Assembly: GCF_029892285.1 (NCBI RefSeq)
Contig: NZ_JARXVM010000023.1
Location: 28,098-92,097 of the forward strand
Reading direction: 5' to 3'
Length of the DNA: 64,000 nt
Source of the DNA: Rhizobium sp. SG_E_25_P2
GTDB taxonomy: Bacteria > Pseudomonadota > Alphaproteobacteria > Rhizobiales > Rhizobiaceae
Shown here one piece after another: positions 26,437 to 37,360 of this stretch. Position numbers and translations under genes: made by a program. How positions within the stretch are numbered: the first letter of the stretch is position 1; every line of letters starts with the position of its first letter. The notes under the pieces are model-generated. The model had not been told where the DNA came from. It worked only from the letters and a program-made list of their open reading frames with translations, and did not search any database.

Positions 26437-27813
26437 TTAACCCTGGGCCTTGTCCACAGTTTCGCGCCAGCGGCTGGCGTAATCGACAAGACGCGGGTCG
26501 GGGGCGGGCGCGGCCCGGCCCGGCGCAGTCATGCGTCCTGTCCGGCCGAGCGCGAGCGCTGCGGCGCCGGCGCTGGTGCCGGTCGCGCCGGCGCCGCCCG
26601 TTTCCACCGCACGGCCCGTCGCGGCGCCGAGCATGTCGAGATAATGGGCGTTGGCGGCAAACGGGCCCTCGACAATGCTCGGCCCCTCCGCGCCGATCAG
26701 CTCCAGGCAGACGCCGGTCATCAGGCCGAGATAGAGTGAGGCGGCATAGAGCCGGGCTCCGGGGGTGAGCGCGTCGACCGGATGCGTCCAGCCGCCTTTG
26801 CGGCCGATAAAGGGGCCGGTGTCGACCGGTTCCGAGGGCAGAAACATCACGCTTTCGTCGAGCACCACGCGTTTGTCGTCTTCCGTCACCTCGGCCTGCG
26901 GATCGGCCCCCAGCGCGGCGAACGCCCGGCCGCCCATGAAGCGGGAGGATGGGACCGGGTCGCCATAGGCGTTGACATTCATCAGCGTGTCGCGGTCGGG
27001 ATCGAGCGCGACACTCCGGCCGCCGATCGCAAAGCAGATCACCCAGGTCCCGGTCGACACCACCGAGAAGGGCGCGGTTCTCGCCTTGAGATGGGTCAGC
27101 AGCGAGGCGTTGGAATCATGCAGGCCGCCAAACACCGGCAGCCCCTCGGCGAGCCCGAGCTCGGCGGCGATCTCGCGCGTCAGTCCGCCCACCGGCTCGA
27201 AGGGATCGCTCATCGGCGGCATCATTCGGCGCCAGTCCATCTGCTCGACCAGCGAGGAATAGTTACGCGTTTCAGGGTTCCAGAGATCGGTATGCGCGCC
27301 GAGCGAGGTCATTTCGCTGACGCGTCGTCCGGTCAGCCTGAAGGCCCAATATTGCGGATAGGGGATGATGGTCGCAACTCGCGCGAAGTCGTCCGGAAAC
27401 CGCCTCTGCTGCCAGTAAAGCTGCGCGCCGACATTCAGCCCCGCCGCCAGCCGGGGTGAGCCCGTCTCGTTGAACCCAGGGCGGATCGCATCATACGCTG
27501 CCGCCGTCTCATCCACGCCATGATGCTCGTAATCCAGCATCGGTAAAGCGAGATCGCCTTTCTCGTCGAGCAGAATGATCGAAGCGCCATGGGCGCTGAT
27601 CGAGATCGCATCGATCTGATGGTTCCGCGCGAGATCGGCGAGCGCCTGTTTGATGAAGCGCCAGAGCCCGTCTATGTCGTGATGAGGGTAGGGGGGCGTG
27701 TCGATCACCCGGTTGGGCGCGCGCCTGACATCGCTTTCCCTGCCGTCCACGAGATCGAACAGCGCCAGTTTGGCGTTGGTCTTGCCGATGTCGATGACCG
27801 CGATGTATCGCAT
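26437..27813 (-). CDS. rhaK: Rhamnulokinase-like FGGY kinase RhaK
   Basis: 458 residues, FGGY carbohydrate kinase. The N-terminal phosphate loop AVIDIGKTNAKLALFD and the central GGLHDSNASLLTHL and VVSTGTWVICFAIGG match the ATPase fold. In rhizobia RhaK phosphorylates rhamnulose and is also needed for activity of the rhamnose ABC transporter. Last gene of the minus-strand operon, starting only 8 bases after the rhaQ stop, the place where rhaU would normally intervene. The tail is Ala/Gly-rich (GGAGATGTSAGAAALALG). Confidence 0.88.
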   Translation of the reverse strand: MRYIAVIDIGKTNAKLALFDLVDGRESDVRRAPNRVIDTPPYPHHDIDGLWRFIKQALADLARNHQIDAISISAHGASIILLDEKGDLALPMLDYEHHGVDETAAAYDAIRPGFNETGSPRLAAGLNVGAQLYWQQRRFPDDFARVATIIPYPQYWAFRLTGRRVSEMTSLGAHTDLWNPETRNYSSLVEQMDWRRMMPPMSDPFEPVGGLTREIAAELGLAEGLPVFGGLHDSNASLLTHLKARTAPFSVVSTGTWVICFAIGGRSVALDPDRDTLMNVNAYGDPVPSSRFMGGRAFAALGADPQAEVTEDDKRVVLDESVMFLPSEPVDTGPFIGRKGGWTHPVDALTPGARLYAASLYLGLMTGVCLELIGAEGPSIVEGPFAANAHYLDMLGAATGRAVETGGAGATGTSAGAAALALGRTGRMTAPGRAAPAPDPRLVDYASRWRETVDKAQG

Positions 27814-27821
27814 GCTTGACC

Positions 27822-28835
27822 TCAGCTTTTGGCGCGGCGACGGCCCAGGCGGGCGATCAGCGTCGGCATGGCGATGACCAGGATCAGCATCAGGCCGATG
27901 AAGATCGACATCACGATGCCGGGCACATTGAGAAGCCCAAGGCCGAAGGTCACCAGCCCCATGATCACCGCCGCCAGCACCACGCCGAGGATCGAGCCGG
28001 AGCCGCCATTGATGTTGATCCCGCCGAGCACGACCATGGTGATGGCTTCAAGCTCCAAGCCTGTGGCGATGGAGGGCCGCGTCGAGCCGAGCCGGGCGGT
28101 CAGGCAGACGGCGGCCACGCCGGCCATCAGACCGGTCAGCGCGAAAAGAATGAACTTCACGCGGTTCACCTTGACGCCTGAAAACATCGCCGCCGTCTGA
28201 TTGTTGCCGATCGCAAAGACGGTGCGGCCAAAGCTCGTGCGATGCAGCAGCACATGGAAGAGGATGGCGAGGCCGACAAACAGCACGAGCTCGAAGGAGA
28301 ACACCCACCAGACATAGCCCTGGCCGAACCAGGAGAATTCTTCCGGATAGCCGGTATAGGCCTTGTCGCCGAGAATGATGAAGGAGACGCCGCGAAACAG
28401 GCTCATCGTGCCGATGGTCACGACGATCGAGGGCAGGCCGAGGCCGGTGACCAGATAGCCGTTGATCATGCCGCAGACCAGGCCGGCGGCCAGTCCCACC
28501 GCCACCAGTTCATAGGGACCGGCGCCTGCTTTGAGCGCCGCGCCCATCAGCGTCGAGGCGACCGCGATGATGGATGCGACCGACAGGTCGATTTCGCCCG
28601 AAATGATCACCAGCGCCAACGCCAGCGCCACAATGGCCTTTTCGGTGAAGTTGAACGTGGCGTCCGACAGGTTCCAGGCATCGAGGAAATAGGGCGAGGC
28701 GAAGGAGTTGACGATGAAGATTGCCGCCATGACCGCAAACAGCAGGCTTTCCCAACTCCTGATCGCCCGCTGCATTGGCGTTCTCAGCCGGTCCGGAATG
28801 CTGCGCGGCGACATGGTTTCGGTGGCGATGCTCAT
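27822..28835 (-). CDS. rhaQ: Rhamnose ABC transporter permease RhaQ
   Basis: 337 residues, highly hydrophobic, of the RbsC/BPD_transp_2 family. Signature region around EAITMVVLGGININGGSGSI near residue 260, which contacts the ATPase. About eight to ten membrane segments. ATGA overlap with rhaP upstream. RhaP and RhaQ form the heterodimeric channel for rhamnose. Named by order in the R. leguminosarum rhaRSTPQUK operon. Confidence 0.88.
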   Translation of the reverse strand: MSIATETMSPRSIPDRLRTPMQRAIRSWESLLFAVMAAIFIVNSFASPYFLDAWNLSDATFNFTEKAIVALALALVIISGEIDLSVASIIAVASTLMGAALKAGAGPYELVAVGLAAGLVCGMINGYLVTGLGLPSIVVTIGTMSLFRGVSFIILGDKAYTGYPEEFSWFGQGYVWWVFSFELVLFVGLAILFHVLLHRTSFGRTVFAIGNNQTAAMFSGVKVNRVKFILFALTGLMAGVAAVCLTARLGSTRPSIATGLELEAITMVVLGGININGGSGSILGVVLAAVIMGLVTFGLGLLNVPGIVMSIFIGLMLILVIAMPTLIARLGRRRAKS

Positions 28836-29808
28836 GCGACGACCTCGGCGTTTCTCAGAATGATGCGCCCCTTCTTGCGTTCGGCGCGGGCGTTGAAGGC
28901 GACGGCGAGGATGATCACGGCGCCGGAGATCGCCAATTGCCAGAAGGGCGAGATGTTGATGACCGGCAGCGCGTTCTTGATCACGCCGAGAAACAGCGCG
29001 CCGAGCACGGCGCCCGCGACCGAGCCGATGCCGCCGGCGATGGAGACGCCGCCGATCACGCAGGCTGCTACCACGTCGAGTTCAAAACCGAGCGCGATAT
29101 CGACATAGGCCACTGCATAGCGCGCGATCCAAAGATAACCAGCGAGCCCGGACAGCGCGCCCGACACGATGAATGCGATGAAGCGGGTGCGGCCGGGATC
29201 GATGCCGGCATAGACGGCGGCGTTGGCGTTGCCACCCACCGCGTAGAAGGCGCGGCCGGTGGTGGTGCGGCCCAGCATAACGGCCATGATGGCGATGACG
29301 ACGAGCGACGACAGGCTGAGCAGCGACAGGCCGAACAGATGATCGCGCGGCAGCGCCTTGAAGGCGTCGGTCATCTCATGGGCGTTGATCCATTTGCCGT
29401 TGGTCAGAAGGAAGATGACGCCGCGATAGACGGTCATCGTGCCCAAGGTCACCACGATCGGCGGCATGTCGAGCTTCCAGACCAAGAGGCCGTTGATCGC
29501 TCCGAGCAGAGCGCCGAGCGCAATCGCGATCAGCACGATCACCGGGATCGGCAGGCCAGGGAAGGCGTTGTTGAGCATGGCCGCGACCATGCCAGTCAGC
29601 GCCAGCGTCGCCGCCGTGGACAGATCCACGCATTTGGTCAGGATCACCGCCATCTGGCCGAGCGCCAGGATGATCAGGATCGAGGTGTCGGCATAGACAT
29701 TGCCGAGGCTCGCCGGCGAGATGAAGGAGGGAAAGCGCAGCGCGATCATCATCGCCAGCGCGGCGATGGCGATCAGAAGCTGGATTTCGCGGTGGCGGAG
29801 CAGGTTGA

Positions 29809-29812
<4 letters not shown>
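28832..29812 (-). CDS. rhaP: Rhamnose ABC transporter permease RhaP
   Basis: 326 residues, BPD_transp_2 permease. Signature VVAACVIGGVSIAGGIGSVA near residue 230. Eight or more hydrophobic segments; N-terminus is short and positively charged. ATGA overlaps on both sides (with rhaT upstream and rhaQ downstream), so T, P and Q are translationally coupled. Confidence 0.88.
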
Positions 29813-31326
<1,514 letters not shown>

Positions 31327-31397
31327 GAAAGCTGAACCGAAAGAGAAAGAGAGACCGCTGCGGCGCCGTCTTGGGAGCCGCCGTCATCGGAGAAGCG

Positions 31398-31427
31398 CCG
31401 TTCTCGTGGGGGAACCCACGAGAACGG
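31398..31427 (-). promoter_or_regulatory. Perfect 13-bp hairpin between rhaS and rhaT
   Basis: CCGTTCTCGTGGG (31398-31410) and CCCACGAGAACGG (31415-31427) with a 4-base loop. No T run follows on the minus strand, so full termination is unlikely. Such hairpins after binding-protein genes usually stabilise the upstream mRNA and partly attenuate the downstream genes. Confidence 0.7.
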
Positions 31428-31449
31428 GCTCTATGCGGAATGCGCGGGA

Positions 31450-32442
31450 TCAGAAGATCTTGGCGAATTCCTCGACATTCTTGGCGTCGTAGACGAAGGG
31501 ATCGGCCATCGCGCCTTCGCGGTTGTCGTCGAGCTTGACATTGCCCATGCGGCCCATCGGGATTTCCGCGCCGGCGTCCGCCTTCGCCTTGCCGGTCACG
31601 AGATTGTAGGAAATCATCGTGGCGGCGTAGCCGAGATCGATCGGGTTCCAGATCGCGAAGGACTTGGAGGCGCCCGACTTCACATGGCCGGCCATTTCCG
31701 AGGGCAGACCGAGGCCGGTGACGTTGATCTTGCCGGTCATGCCGGCGTCTTCCACAGCCTGGGCTGCGGCGACGATGCCGACGGAGGTCGGCGCGATGAT
31801 CGCCTTGAGGTTGGGATAGGCTTTGATCAACCCTTGCGTCTCGGTATAGGACTTGTCGGTCTTGTCGTCGCCATAGACGGTGGTGACGATGTTGATGCCC
31901 TTGTAGTTCGGCAGCACCTTCTTCATTTCCTCGATCCAGGTGTTCTGGTTCGTGGCGGTCGCGGTGGCCGAGAGGATGGCGACATCGCCGCCCTCGGGCA
32001 GATTGTCGGCGGCCATCTTCACGCACATATTGCCGATCAGCGAATTCGACGACGGATTGAGATGCATCATCCGTCCCTCGGGCGCGACGCCCGAATCCCA
32101 GGAAATCACGGTGATGCCGCGATCCATGGCCTTTTTGAGCGCCGGCGCCACGGCGTCGCGGTCATTGGCGGAAATGGCGATCGCGTCGACCTTCTGGGCG
32201 ATCAGCGAATTGATCACTTCGATCTGGCCTTCGGCGGTGGTGTCGGTCGGGCCGGTATAGATGATGTCGACATCACCCAGTTCCTTGGCCGCTTCCTGCG
32301 CGCCCTTGTTGGCGGCGTCGAAGAAGCCGATGCCCAGCGCCTTGACGACGAGGGCGATCTTCTTGTTCTCGGCATGCGCGACATTGGCGATGAGGGCCGT
32401 GGAAATGGCCGCCGTCACCAGCAGTTTCTTCAGAATACCCAT
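31450..32442 (-). CDS. rhaS: Rhamnose ABC transporter substrate-binding protein RhaS
   Basis: 330 residues. Sec signal peptide MGILKKLLVTAAISTALIAN with cleavage after AHA (about residue 24). The mature protein is a type 1 periplasmic binding protein (IALVVKALGIGFFDAANKGA, AIAISANDRDAVAPALKKAM, TVISWDSGVAPEG). It delivers rhamnose to RhaPQT. The ribosome-binding site GGGAGGAGACATC before the ATG is very strong, as expected for an abundant binding protein. Second gene of the rhaR-S-T-P-Q-K operon. Confidence 0.9.
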   Translation of the reverse strand: MGILKKLLVTAAISTALIANVAHAENKKIALVVKALGIGFFDAANKGAQEAAKELGDVDIIYTGPTDTTAEGQIEVINSLIAQKVDAIAISANDRDAVAPALKKAMDRGITVISWDSGVAPEGRMMHLNPSSNSLIGNMCVKMAADNLPEGGDVAILSATATATNQNTWIEEMKKVLPNYKGINIVTTVYGDDKTDKSYTETQGLIKAYPNLKAIIAPTSVGIVAAAQAVEDAGMTGKINVTGLGLPSEMAGHVKSGASKSFAIWNPIDLGYAATMISYNLVTGKAKADAGAEIPMGRMGNVKLDDNREGAMADPFVYDAKNVEEFAKIF

Positions 32443-32491
32443 GATGTCTCCTCCCTTGGGTTTACGTTCCTCCTCCGACCGCGCCGTCTCC

Positions 32492-33295
32492 TCACGACGC
32501 GGCGGATGATTTCTCGTTTGATCGTTCCTGCGCGACGATCAGAGTGACGCCCGCCTGCTCCAGCATGGCGGCGTGGCGGTCTTCGATGCCGGCGTCGGTG
32601 ATCACGGTGGCGATCCGCCTGAGTTCACACAGAATCAGGCTCGACCGTTTGGCGAATTTCGATGAATCCACCAGCACGATCAGTTCGTCGGCCTGGTCGA
32701 TCAGTTTCTGCTCCGCCTGGATCAGCAGCGGATCGGCCTCCATCAGGCCGAGCGCGCCGAGGCCCTGCGCGCCCATGAACATGCGCTGGGCGTAGAAATT
32801 GCGCGTCACGTCATTGTCGAAAGGCGAGAGAATGATGTTCTGCTCGCGATAAATCACGCCGCCCGACAGCATCACGGTGTTCTTGGAGTTCTTCAGCAGA
32901 TGCTCGGCGATCGGAAAGGAGTTGGTGAACACCTGCAGCCGCCTGTTGACCAGGAAATGCACCATCTGGAACGTCGTCGTGCCGCCATTGATGATGATGG
33001 CGTCGCCGTCGTCGCACAGCGCCACGGCCTCGCGGGCGATTGCTTGCTTCTGACGGGAATTGATCGTTTCGTTGACGCTGAAGGGACGGCCGGCCAGACC
33101 GACGAATTGCGGCGGATGCAGCGCTTCGGCCCCGCCACGCACCCGGCGCAGCTTCTTCTGCACATGCAGCGCGGCGATGTCGCGGCGGATGGTCGCCTCG
33201 GAACTGTCCGTGAGTTCCACGAGTTCCGGCACGGTCACCACGGGCTTTTCCTGCACCGCTGACATGATGATCCTGTGGCGTTCCTTCTCGTGCAT
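32492..33295 (-). CDS. rhaR: DeoR-family repressor RhaR
   Basis: 267 residues. N-terminal winged helix (VTVPELVELTDSSEATIRRD, IAALHVQKKLRRVRGGAEAL) and C-terminal sugar-phosphate isomerase-like sensor domain with the phosphate loop IIINGGTTTFQMVHFLVNRR and DELIVLVDSSKFAKRSSLIL. In rhizobia RhaR represses the rha genes until a rhamnose derivative appears. It heads the leftward operon and faces rhaD across a palindrome-rich region, so it probably represses both transcripts and itself. Confidence 0.9.
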   Translation of the reverse strand: MHEKERHRIIMSAVQEKPVVTVPELVELTDSSEATIRRDIAALHVQKKLRRVRGGAEALHPPQFVGLAGRPFSVNETINSRQKQAIAREAVALCDDGDAIIINGGTTTFQMVHFLVNRRLQVFTNSFPIAEHLLKNSKNTVMLSGGVIYREQNIILSPFDNDVTRNFYAQRMFMGAQGLGALGLMEADPLLIQAEQKLIDQADELIVLVDSSKFAKRSSLILCELRRIATVITDAGIEDRHAAMLEQAGVTLIVAQERSNEKSSAAS

Positions 33296-33482
33296 CGGCT
33301 CTCCCCTTCCACGGTTAAGTTTTCATTGATTTTGGTCAGTGTCAATCATGATCGATCATAATATTTCATTGTGCGACGCAATATGATTGGTAATGATCAT
33401 TTGTGATTGACAAATCACCCGCCGTCCTGTGAATTCAGCGCAAACAGAACCGCGCCGGCGCGGACCTAGTGGAGGAAACATC
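33296..33482. promoter_or_regulatory. rhaR-rhaD divergent control region with palindromes
   Basis: AT-rich compared with its flanks. Contains ATGATCGATCAT (33348-33359, perfect palindrome), AATGATCATT (33392-33401, perfect palindrome) and several CAATCA/TGATTG half-sites. For the rightward unit TTGACA (33407-33412), 17 bases, then TGAATT (33430-33435) is a possible promoter. The palindromes lie just upstream of it and are candidate RhaR operators. Confidence 0.55.
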
Positions 33483-35582
33483 ATGAGCACACAAGCAGGC
33501 GGTGCGCGCCTCGCCAATCTTTGGGACAAGGCCAAGGCGGAGGCGATGAGCGAATCGGAGCGGTTGATCTATCGCTCCAACCTCCTGGGGTCGGACAAGC
33601 GCATCACCAATTACGGCGGCGGCAACACCTCGGCCAAGGTGATGGAAAAGGATCCGCTCACCGGCCAGATGGTCGAGGTGCTCTGGGTCAAGGGCTCGGG
33701 CGGCGATGTCGGCACCATCAAGCGCGATGGATTCGCCACGCTCTACATGGAGAAGCTGGAGGCGCTGAAGGGTCTCTATCGCGGCCTCGCCTATGAAGAC
33801 GAGATGGTCGATTACCTGCCGCATTGCACCTTCGCGCTCAATCCGCGCGCGGCTTCTATCGATACGCCGCTGCACGCCTATGTGCCGCGCAAGCATGTCG
33901 ATCACATGCATCCCGACGCCATCATCGCCATCGCCGCCTCCGAGAATTCGAAAGAGCTGACCGAGGAGATCTTCGGCGGCGAGATCGGCTGGCTGCCCTG
34001 GAAGCGGCCGGGTTATGAGCTCGGTCTCTGGCTCGAAAAATTCTGCGTTGAAAATCCCCAGGCGCGCGGCCTGATCCTCGAAAGCCATGGCCTGTTCACC
34101 TGGGGCGATACGGCGGAAGAGTCCTATCTGACCACGGTGGAAATCATCAACAAGGCGATCGCCTGGCTGGAGGCGAAGATCACCGGCCCGGTGTTCGGCG
34201 GCGCGAAAAGCCAGCCGCTCGCCGCTGAGGAACGCCGCAAGGTCGCCGCCGCCCTGATGCCCGTCATTCGCGGCATGATTTCGTCCGCCGAGCCCAAGAT
34301 CGGCCATTTCGACGATTCGCCGGCCGTGCTCGAATTCGTCTGCTCTCATGAACTCGATGCGCTCGCCGCACTCGGCACATCCTGCCCCGACCATTTCCTG
34401 CGCACCAAGATCCGGCCGCTGGTGATCCACTTTGATCCCGCCAATCCGGATGTCTCGGCGACCCTGGCCGGTCTCGACGGCGCCGTCGCCGCCTATCGCG
34501 AGGATTACAAGGCCTATTACGAGCGCTGCAAGCACGACAATTCACCCGCCATCCGCGATCCCAATGCGGTTGTTTATCTCGTGCCTGGCGTCGGCATGTT
34601 CACCTTCGCCAAGGACAAGGCCACGGCGCGCATCTCGGGTGAATTCTATGTCAACGCCATCAATGTCATGCGCGGCGCGTCGTCCGTCTCCACCTATGTC
34701 GGCCTTGCCGAGCAGGAAGCCTTCGATATCGAATACTGGCTTCTGGAAGAGGCCAAGCTGCAGCGCATGCCCAAGCCGAAATCTCTCGCCGGCAAGGTCG
34801 CGCTGATCACCGGCGGCGCAGGCGGCATCGGCAAGGCCACCGCCGAACGTTTTCTGAAGGAAGGCGCCTGTGTGGTGCTGGCCGATATCGACAGGACCGC
34901 GCTCGACGCGGCCGTCTCCGAATTCGTCGGCCGTCACGGCAAGGATCAGGTGCGCAGCGTGCTGATCGATGTGACCAGCGAAACGCAGGTGGCGGCGGGC
35001 TTCGCCGACGCCGTGGCGGAATTCGGCGGCCTCGACATCCTGGTCTCCAATGCCGGTCTCGCCTCGTCGGCCTCGATCACCGAGACCACGCTCGATCTCT
35101 GGAACAAGAATATCGACATTCTCGCCAAGGGCTATTTCCTGGTGTCGCGGGAAGCCTTCAAACTGTTCGAGACGCAGAAGATTGGCGGCAATATCGTCTT
35201 CGTCGCCTCCAAGAACGGGCTGGCCGCCTCGCCCAACGCCGCTGCCTATTGCACCGGCAAGGCCGCCGAAATCCATCTGGCCCGTTGCCTGGCGCTGGAA
35301 GGCGCCGACAAGGGCATTCGCGTCAACACCGTCAATCCCGACGCGGTGCTGCGCGGCTCCAAGATCTGGACCGGCGAATGGAAGGAGCAGCGCGCCGCCG
35401 CCTACAACATGTCAACTGACGAGTTGGAGGCGCATTACCGCTCGCGATCGATGCTGAAACTGTCCGTCTACCCCGAAGATATCGCCGAAGGCATATATTT
35501 CTTCGCGTCTTCCGCATCTTCCAAATCAACTGGTAATATATTGAATGTAGATGCTGGTAATGCCCAGGCGTTTACGCGCTGA
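33483..35582 (+). CDS. rhaD: Bifunctional rhamnulose-1-phosphate aldolase / alcohol dehydrogenase RhaD
   Basis: 699 residues. The N-terminal half is a class II aldolase/adducin domain with metal-binding histidines (HAYVPRKHVDHMHPDAII, ILESHGLFTWGD). The C-terminal half is a short-chain dehydrogenase with cofactor loop TGGAGGIGKAT near residue 444 and the catalytic YCTGK near 590. The aldolase makes dihydroxyacetone phosphate and L-lactaldehyde; the dehydrogenase handles the lactaldehyde. ATG 33483 is preceded by GGAGGAAA; the ORF extends upstream to 33429 without a ribosome site. Followed by rhaI after 20 bases. Confidence 0.92.
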   Translation: MSTQAGGARLANLWDKAKAEAMSESERLIYRSNLLGSDKRITNYGGGNTSAKVMEKDPLTGQMVEVLWVKGSGGDVGTIKRDGFATLYMEKLEALKGLYRGLAYEDEMVDYLPHCTFALNPRAASIDTPLHAYVPRKHVDHMHPDAIIAIAASENSKELTEEIFGGEIGWLPWKRPGYELGLWLEKFCVENPQARGLILESHGLFTWGDTAEESYLTTVEIINKAIAWLEAKITGPVFGGAKSQPLAAEERRKVAAALMPVIRGMISSAEPKIGHFDDSPAVLEFVCSHELDALAALGTSCPDHFLRTKIRPLVIHFDPANPDVSATLAGLDGAVAAYREDYKAYYERCKHDNSPAIRDPNAVVYLVPGVGMFTFAKDKATARISGEFYVNAINVMRGASSVSTYVGLAEQEAFDIEYWLLEEAKLQRMPKPKSLAGKVALITGGAGGIGKATAERFLKEGACVVLADIDRTALDAAVSEFVGRHGKDQVRSVLIDVTSETQVAAGFADAVAEFGGLDILVSNAGLASSASITETTLDLWNKNIDILAKGYFLVSREAFKLFETQKIGGNIVFVASKNGLAASPNAAAYCTGKAAEIHLARCLALEGADKGIRVNTVNPDAVLRGSKIWTGEWKEQRAAAYNMSTDELEAHYRSRSMLKLSVYPEDIAEGIYFFASSASSKSTGNILNVDAGNAQAFTR

Positions 35583-35602
35583 GGGGATCGGGAGACAGTC
35601 GG

Positions 35603-36892
35603 ATGGGAATCATAGCGTCCAGTGTCGTGGATAGCGACAATCACAAATATGTCGGCGCGCTCAGGCGCGATTACAATCATCTCGGTGAGGCGCTCGCCCG
35701 GCGCGGCATCGACATCGACTGGGTGAAGAGCAGGGTCGCGGCCTATGGCGTCGCCGTGCCCTCCTGGGGAGTCGGCACCGGCGGCACCCGCTTCGCTCGT
35801 TTTCCGGGCGCCGGCGAGCCGCGCGGCATCTTCGACAAGCTCGAAGATTGCTCGGTCATTCATCAGCTCACCCGCATCACGCCCACGGTGTCGCTGCATA
35901 TTCCGTGGGACAAGGTGTCCGATCTCGCTGCCCTCAAGCAGAAGGCCGACGATCTGGATCTCGCCTTCGACGCGATGAACTCCAACACCTTCCAGGACCA
36001 GCCTGATCAGGCGCGCTCCTACAAATACGGCTCGCTCAGCCATACCGACTACGCCACGCGCGAGCAGGCGGTGGAGCACAATCTCGAATGTATCGAGATC
36101 GGCCGGGCGCTCGGCTCCAAGGCGCTGACCGTCTGGATCGGCGACGGCTCCAATTTTCCGGGCCAGGTCAATTTCACCCGGAGCTTCGAGCGCTATCTCG
36201 AATCGATGAAGGCCATCTATGCCGGCCTGCCGGATGACTGGCGCCTGTTCACCGAACACAAGATGTTCGAGCCGGCCTTCTATTCGACGGTGGTGCAGGA
36301 TTGGGGCACCAATTTCATCATCGCCAAGGAGCTCGGTCCCAAGGCGCAATGCCTCGTCGATCTCGGCCATCACGCGCCCAACACCAATATCGAAATGATC
36401 GTCGCCCGGCTCATCCAGTTCGGCAAGCTCGGCGGCTTCCATTTCAATGACAGCAAATATGGCGACGACGATCTCGACACCGGTTCGGTCGATCCCTACC
36501 GGCTGTTCCTGGTGTTCAACGAACTGGTTGACGCCGAAGTCAACAAGGTCAAGGACTTCAGGCCGGCGCATATGCTCGATCAGAGCCACAATGTCACCGA
36601 TCCCATCGAAAGCCTGATCGCCAGCGCCATTGAGGTCAGCCGCGCCTATGCCCAGGCGCTGATGGTCAATCGCGAAACTTTGGCCGCCTGCCAGGACAAC
36701 AATGACGCGATCATGGCGACGGAAACGCTGAAAAAAGCGTTCCGCACCGATGTCGAGCCGATTCTGGCCATGGCGCGGCTGGAGCGCGGCGGCGCGATCA
36801 ATCCGATCGGCGCCTATCGCGCTTCGAACTACCGCGCCAAGGTGGCGGGTGAGCGTCCGGCAGTCATTTCGGGCGGCGGCGGCATCGTCTGA
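35603..36892 (+). CDS. rhaI: L-rhamnose isomerase RhaI
   Basis: 429 residues, the Pseudomonas/rhizobial type of rhamnose isomerase. Metal-site residues appear in LFTEHKMFEPAFYSTVV (Glu, His), CLVDLGHHAPNTNIE (Asp, His) and GGFHFNDSKYGDDDLD (His, Asp). It interconverts L-rhamnose and L-rhamnulose before RhaK and RhaD. Second gene of the rhaDI unit. Confidence 0.93.
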   Translation: MGIIASSVVDSDNHKYVGALRRDYNHLGEALARRGIDIDWVKSRVAAYGVAVPSWGVGTGGTRFARFPGAGEPRGIFDKLEDCSVIHQLTRITPTVSLHIPWDKVSDLAALKQKADDLDLAFDAMNSNTFQDQPDQARSYKYGSLSHTDYATREQAVEHNLECIEIGRALGSKALTVWIGDGSNFPGQVNFTRSFERYLESMKAIYAGLPDDWRLFTEHKMFEPAFYSTVVQDWGTNFIIAKELGPKAQCLVDLGHHAPNTNIEMIVARLIQFGKLGGFHFNDSKYGDDDLDTGSVDPYRLFLVFNELVDAEVNKVKDFRPAHMLDQSHNVTDPIESLIASAIEVSRAYAQALMVNRETLAACQDNNDAIMATETLKKAFRTDVEPILAMARLERGGAINPIGAYRASNYRAKVAGERPAVISGGGGIV

Positions 36893-36917
36893 CCTCTCGT
36901 CTTTCCCGGCTCTTATT

Positions 36918-36960
36918 CCTCGGCCTCGCTTGCGGCGCAAAGCTGCGAGCGGGGCCGAGG
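36918..36960 (+). terminator. Stem-loop after rhaI
   Basis: CCTCGGCC (36918-36925) pairs with GGCCGAGG (36953-36960), extended inwards by CTCGC/GCGAG. No T run follows, so either a factor-dependent terminator or an mRNA-end stabiliser. Confidence 0.45.
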
Positions 36961-37024
36961 CGCGATTGACAGAGGCTCGGGGACACGCCACCTATGGTTC
37001 GAAGAGCGATCATGGAGGGCGCGA

Positions 37025-37282
37025 ATGGGCCTTGGAAGTCTTGTTGTGTTTCTGATCATCGGCGCGCTGGCCGGCTGGCTGGCTGGCCTTCTCGTCAAAG
37101 GCGGCGGCTTTGGTCTGCTCGGCAATATTGTGGTCGGCGTGGTCGGGGCGGTGATTTCTGGCTTCCTGTTGCCGTCTCTCGGCTTCGGCGTAGGCGGCGG
37201 ATTCTTCTGGTCGGTGATCCATGCCACGATCGGCGCGGTCATCCTGCTGGTGATCCTCAGGATCATCCGCACCGGAAGCTGA
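37025..37282 (+). CDS. GlsB/YeaQ/YmgE-family stress membrane protein
   Basis: 85 residues, three hydrophobic segments joined by Gly-rich turns (LVVFLIIGALAGWLAGLL, GLLGNIVVGVVGAVISGFLL, IHATIGAVILLVILRII). Formerly called transglycosylase-associated protein; members sit in the inner membrane and are often stress-induced. GGAGGGCGCGA precedes the ATG. Function within the cell is not established for the family. Confidence 0.88.
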   Translation: MGLGSLVVFLIIGALAGWLAGLLVKGGGFGLLGNIVVGVVGAVISGFLLPSLGFGVGGGFFWSVIHATIGAVILLVILRIIRTGS

Positions 37283-37360
37283 CAGCACGCCAAAACTGAC
37301 GATTTTCATACTCGCAAAAGCGGCGGCCCGGCTTTATATACGGGCCGGACAGGAGTGATC

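Noticed and set aside
33429..33482. Upstream in-frame start of rhaD
   Set aside because: No ribosome site and it lies over the probable -10 region; ATG 33483 has GGAGGAAA and the family start.
36966..36998. Promoter before the GlsB-like gene
   Set aside because: TTGACA and TATGGT are visible but 21 bases apart, too far for a normal sigma70 promoter.
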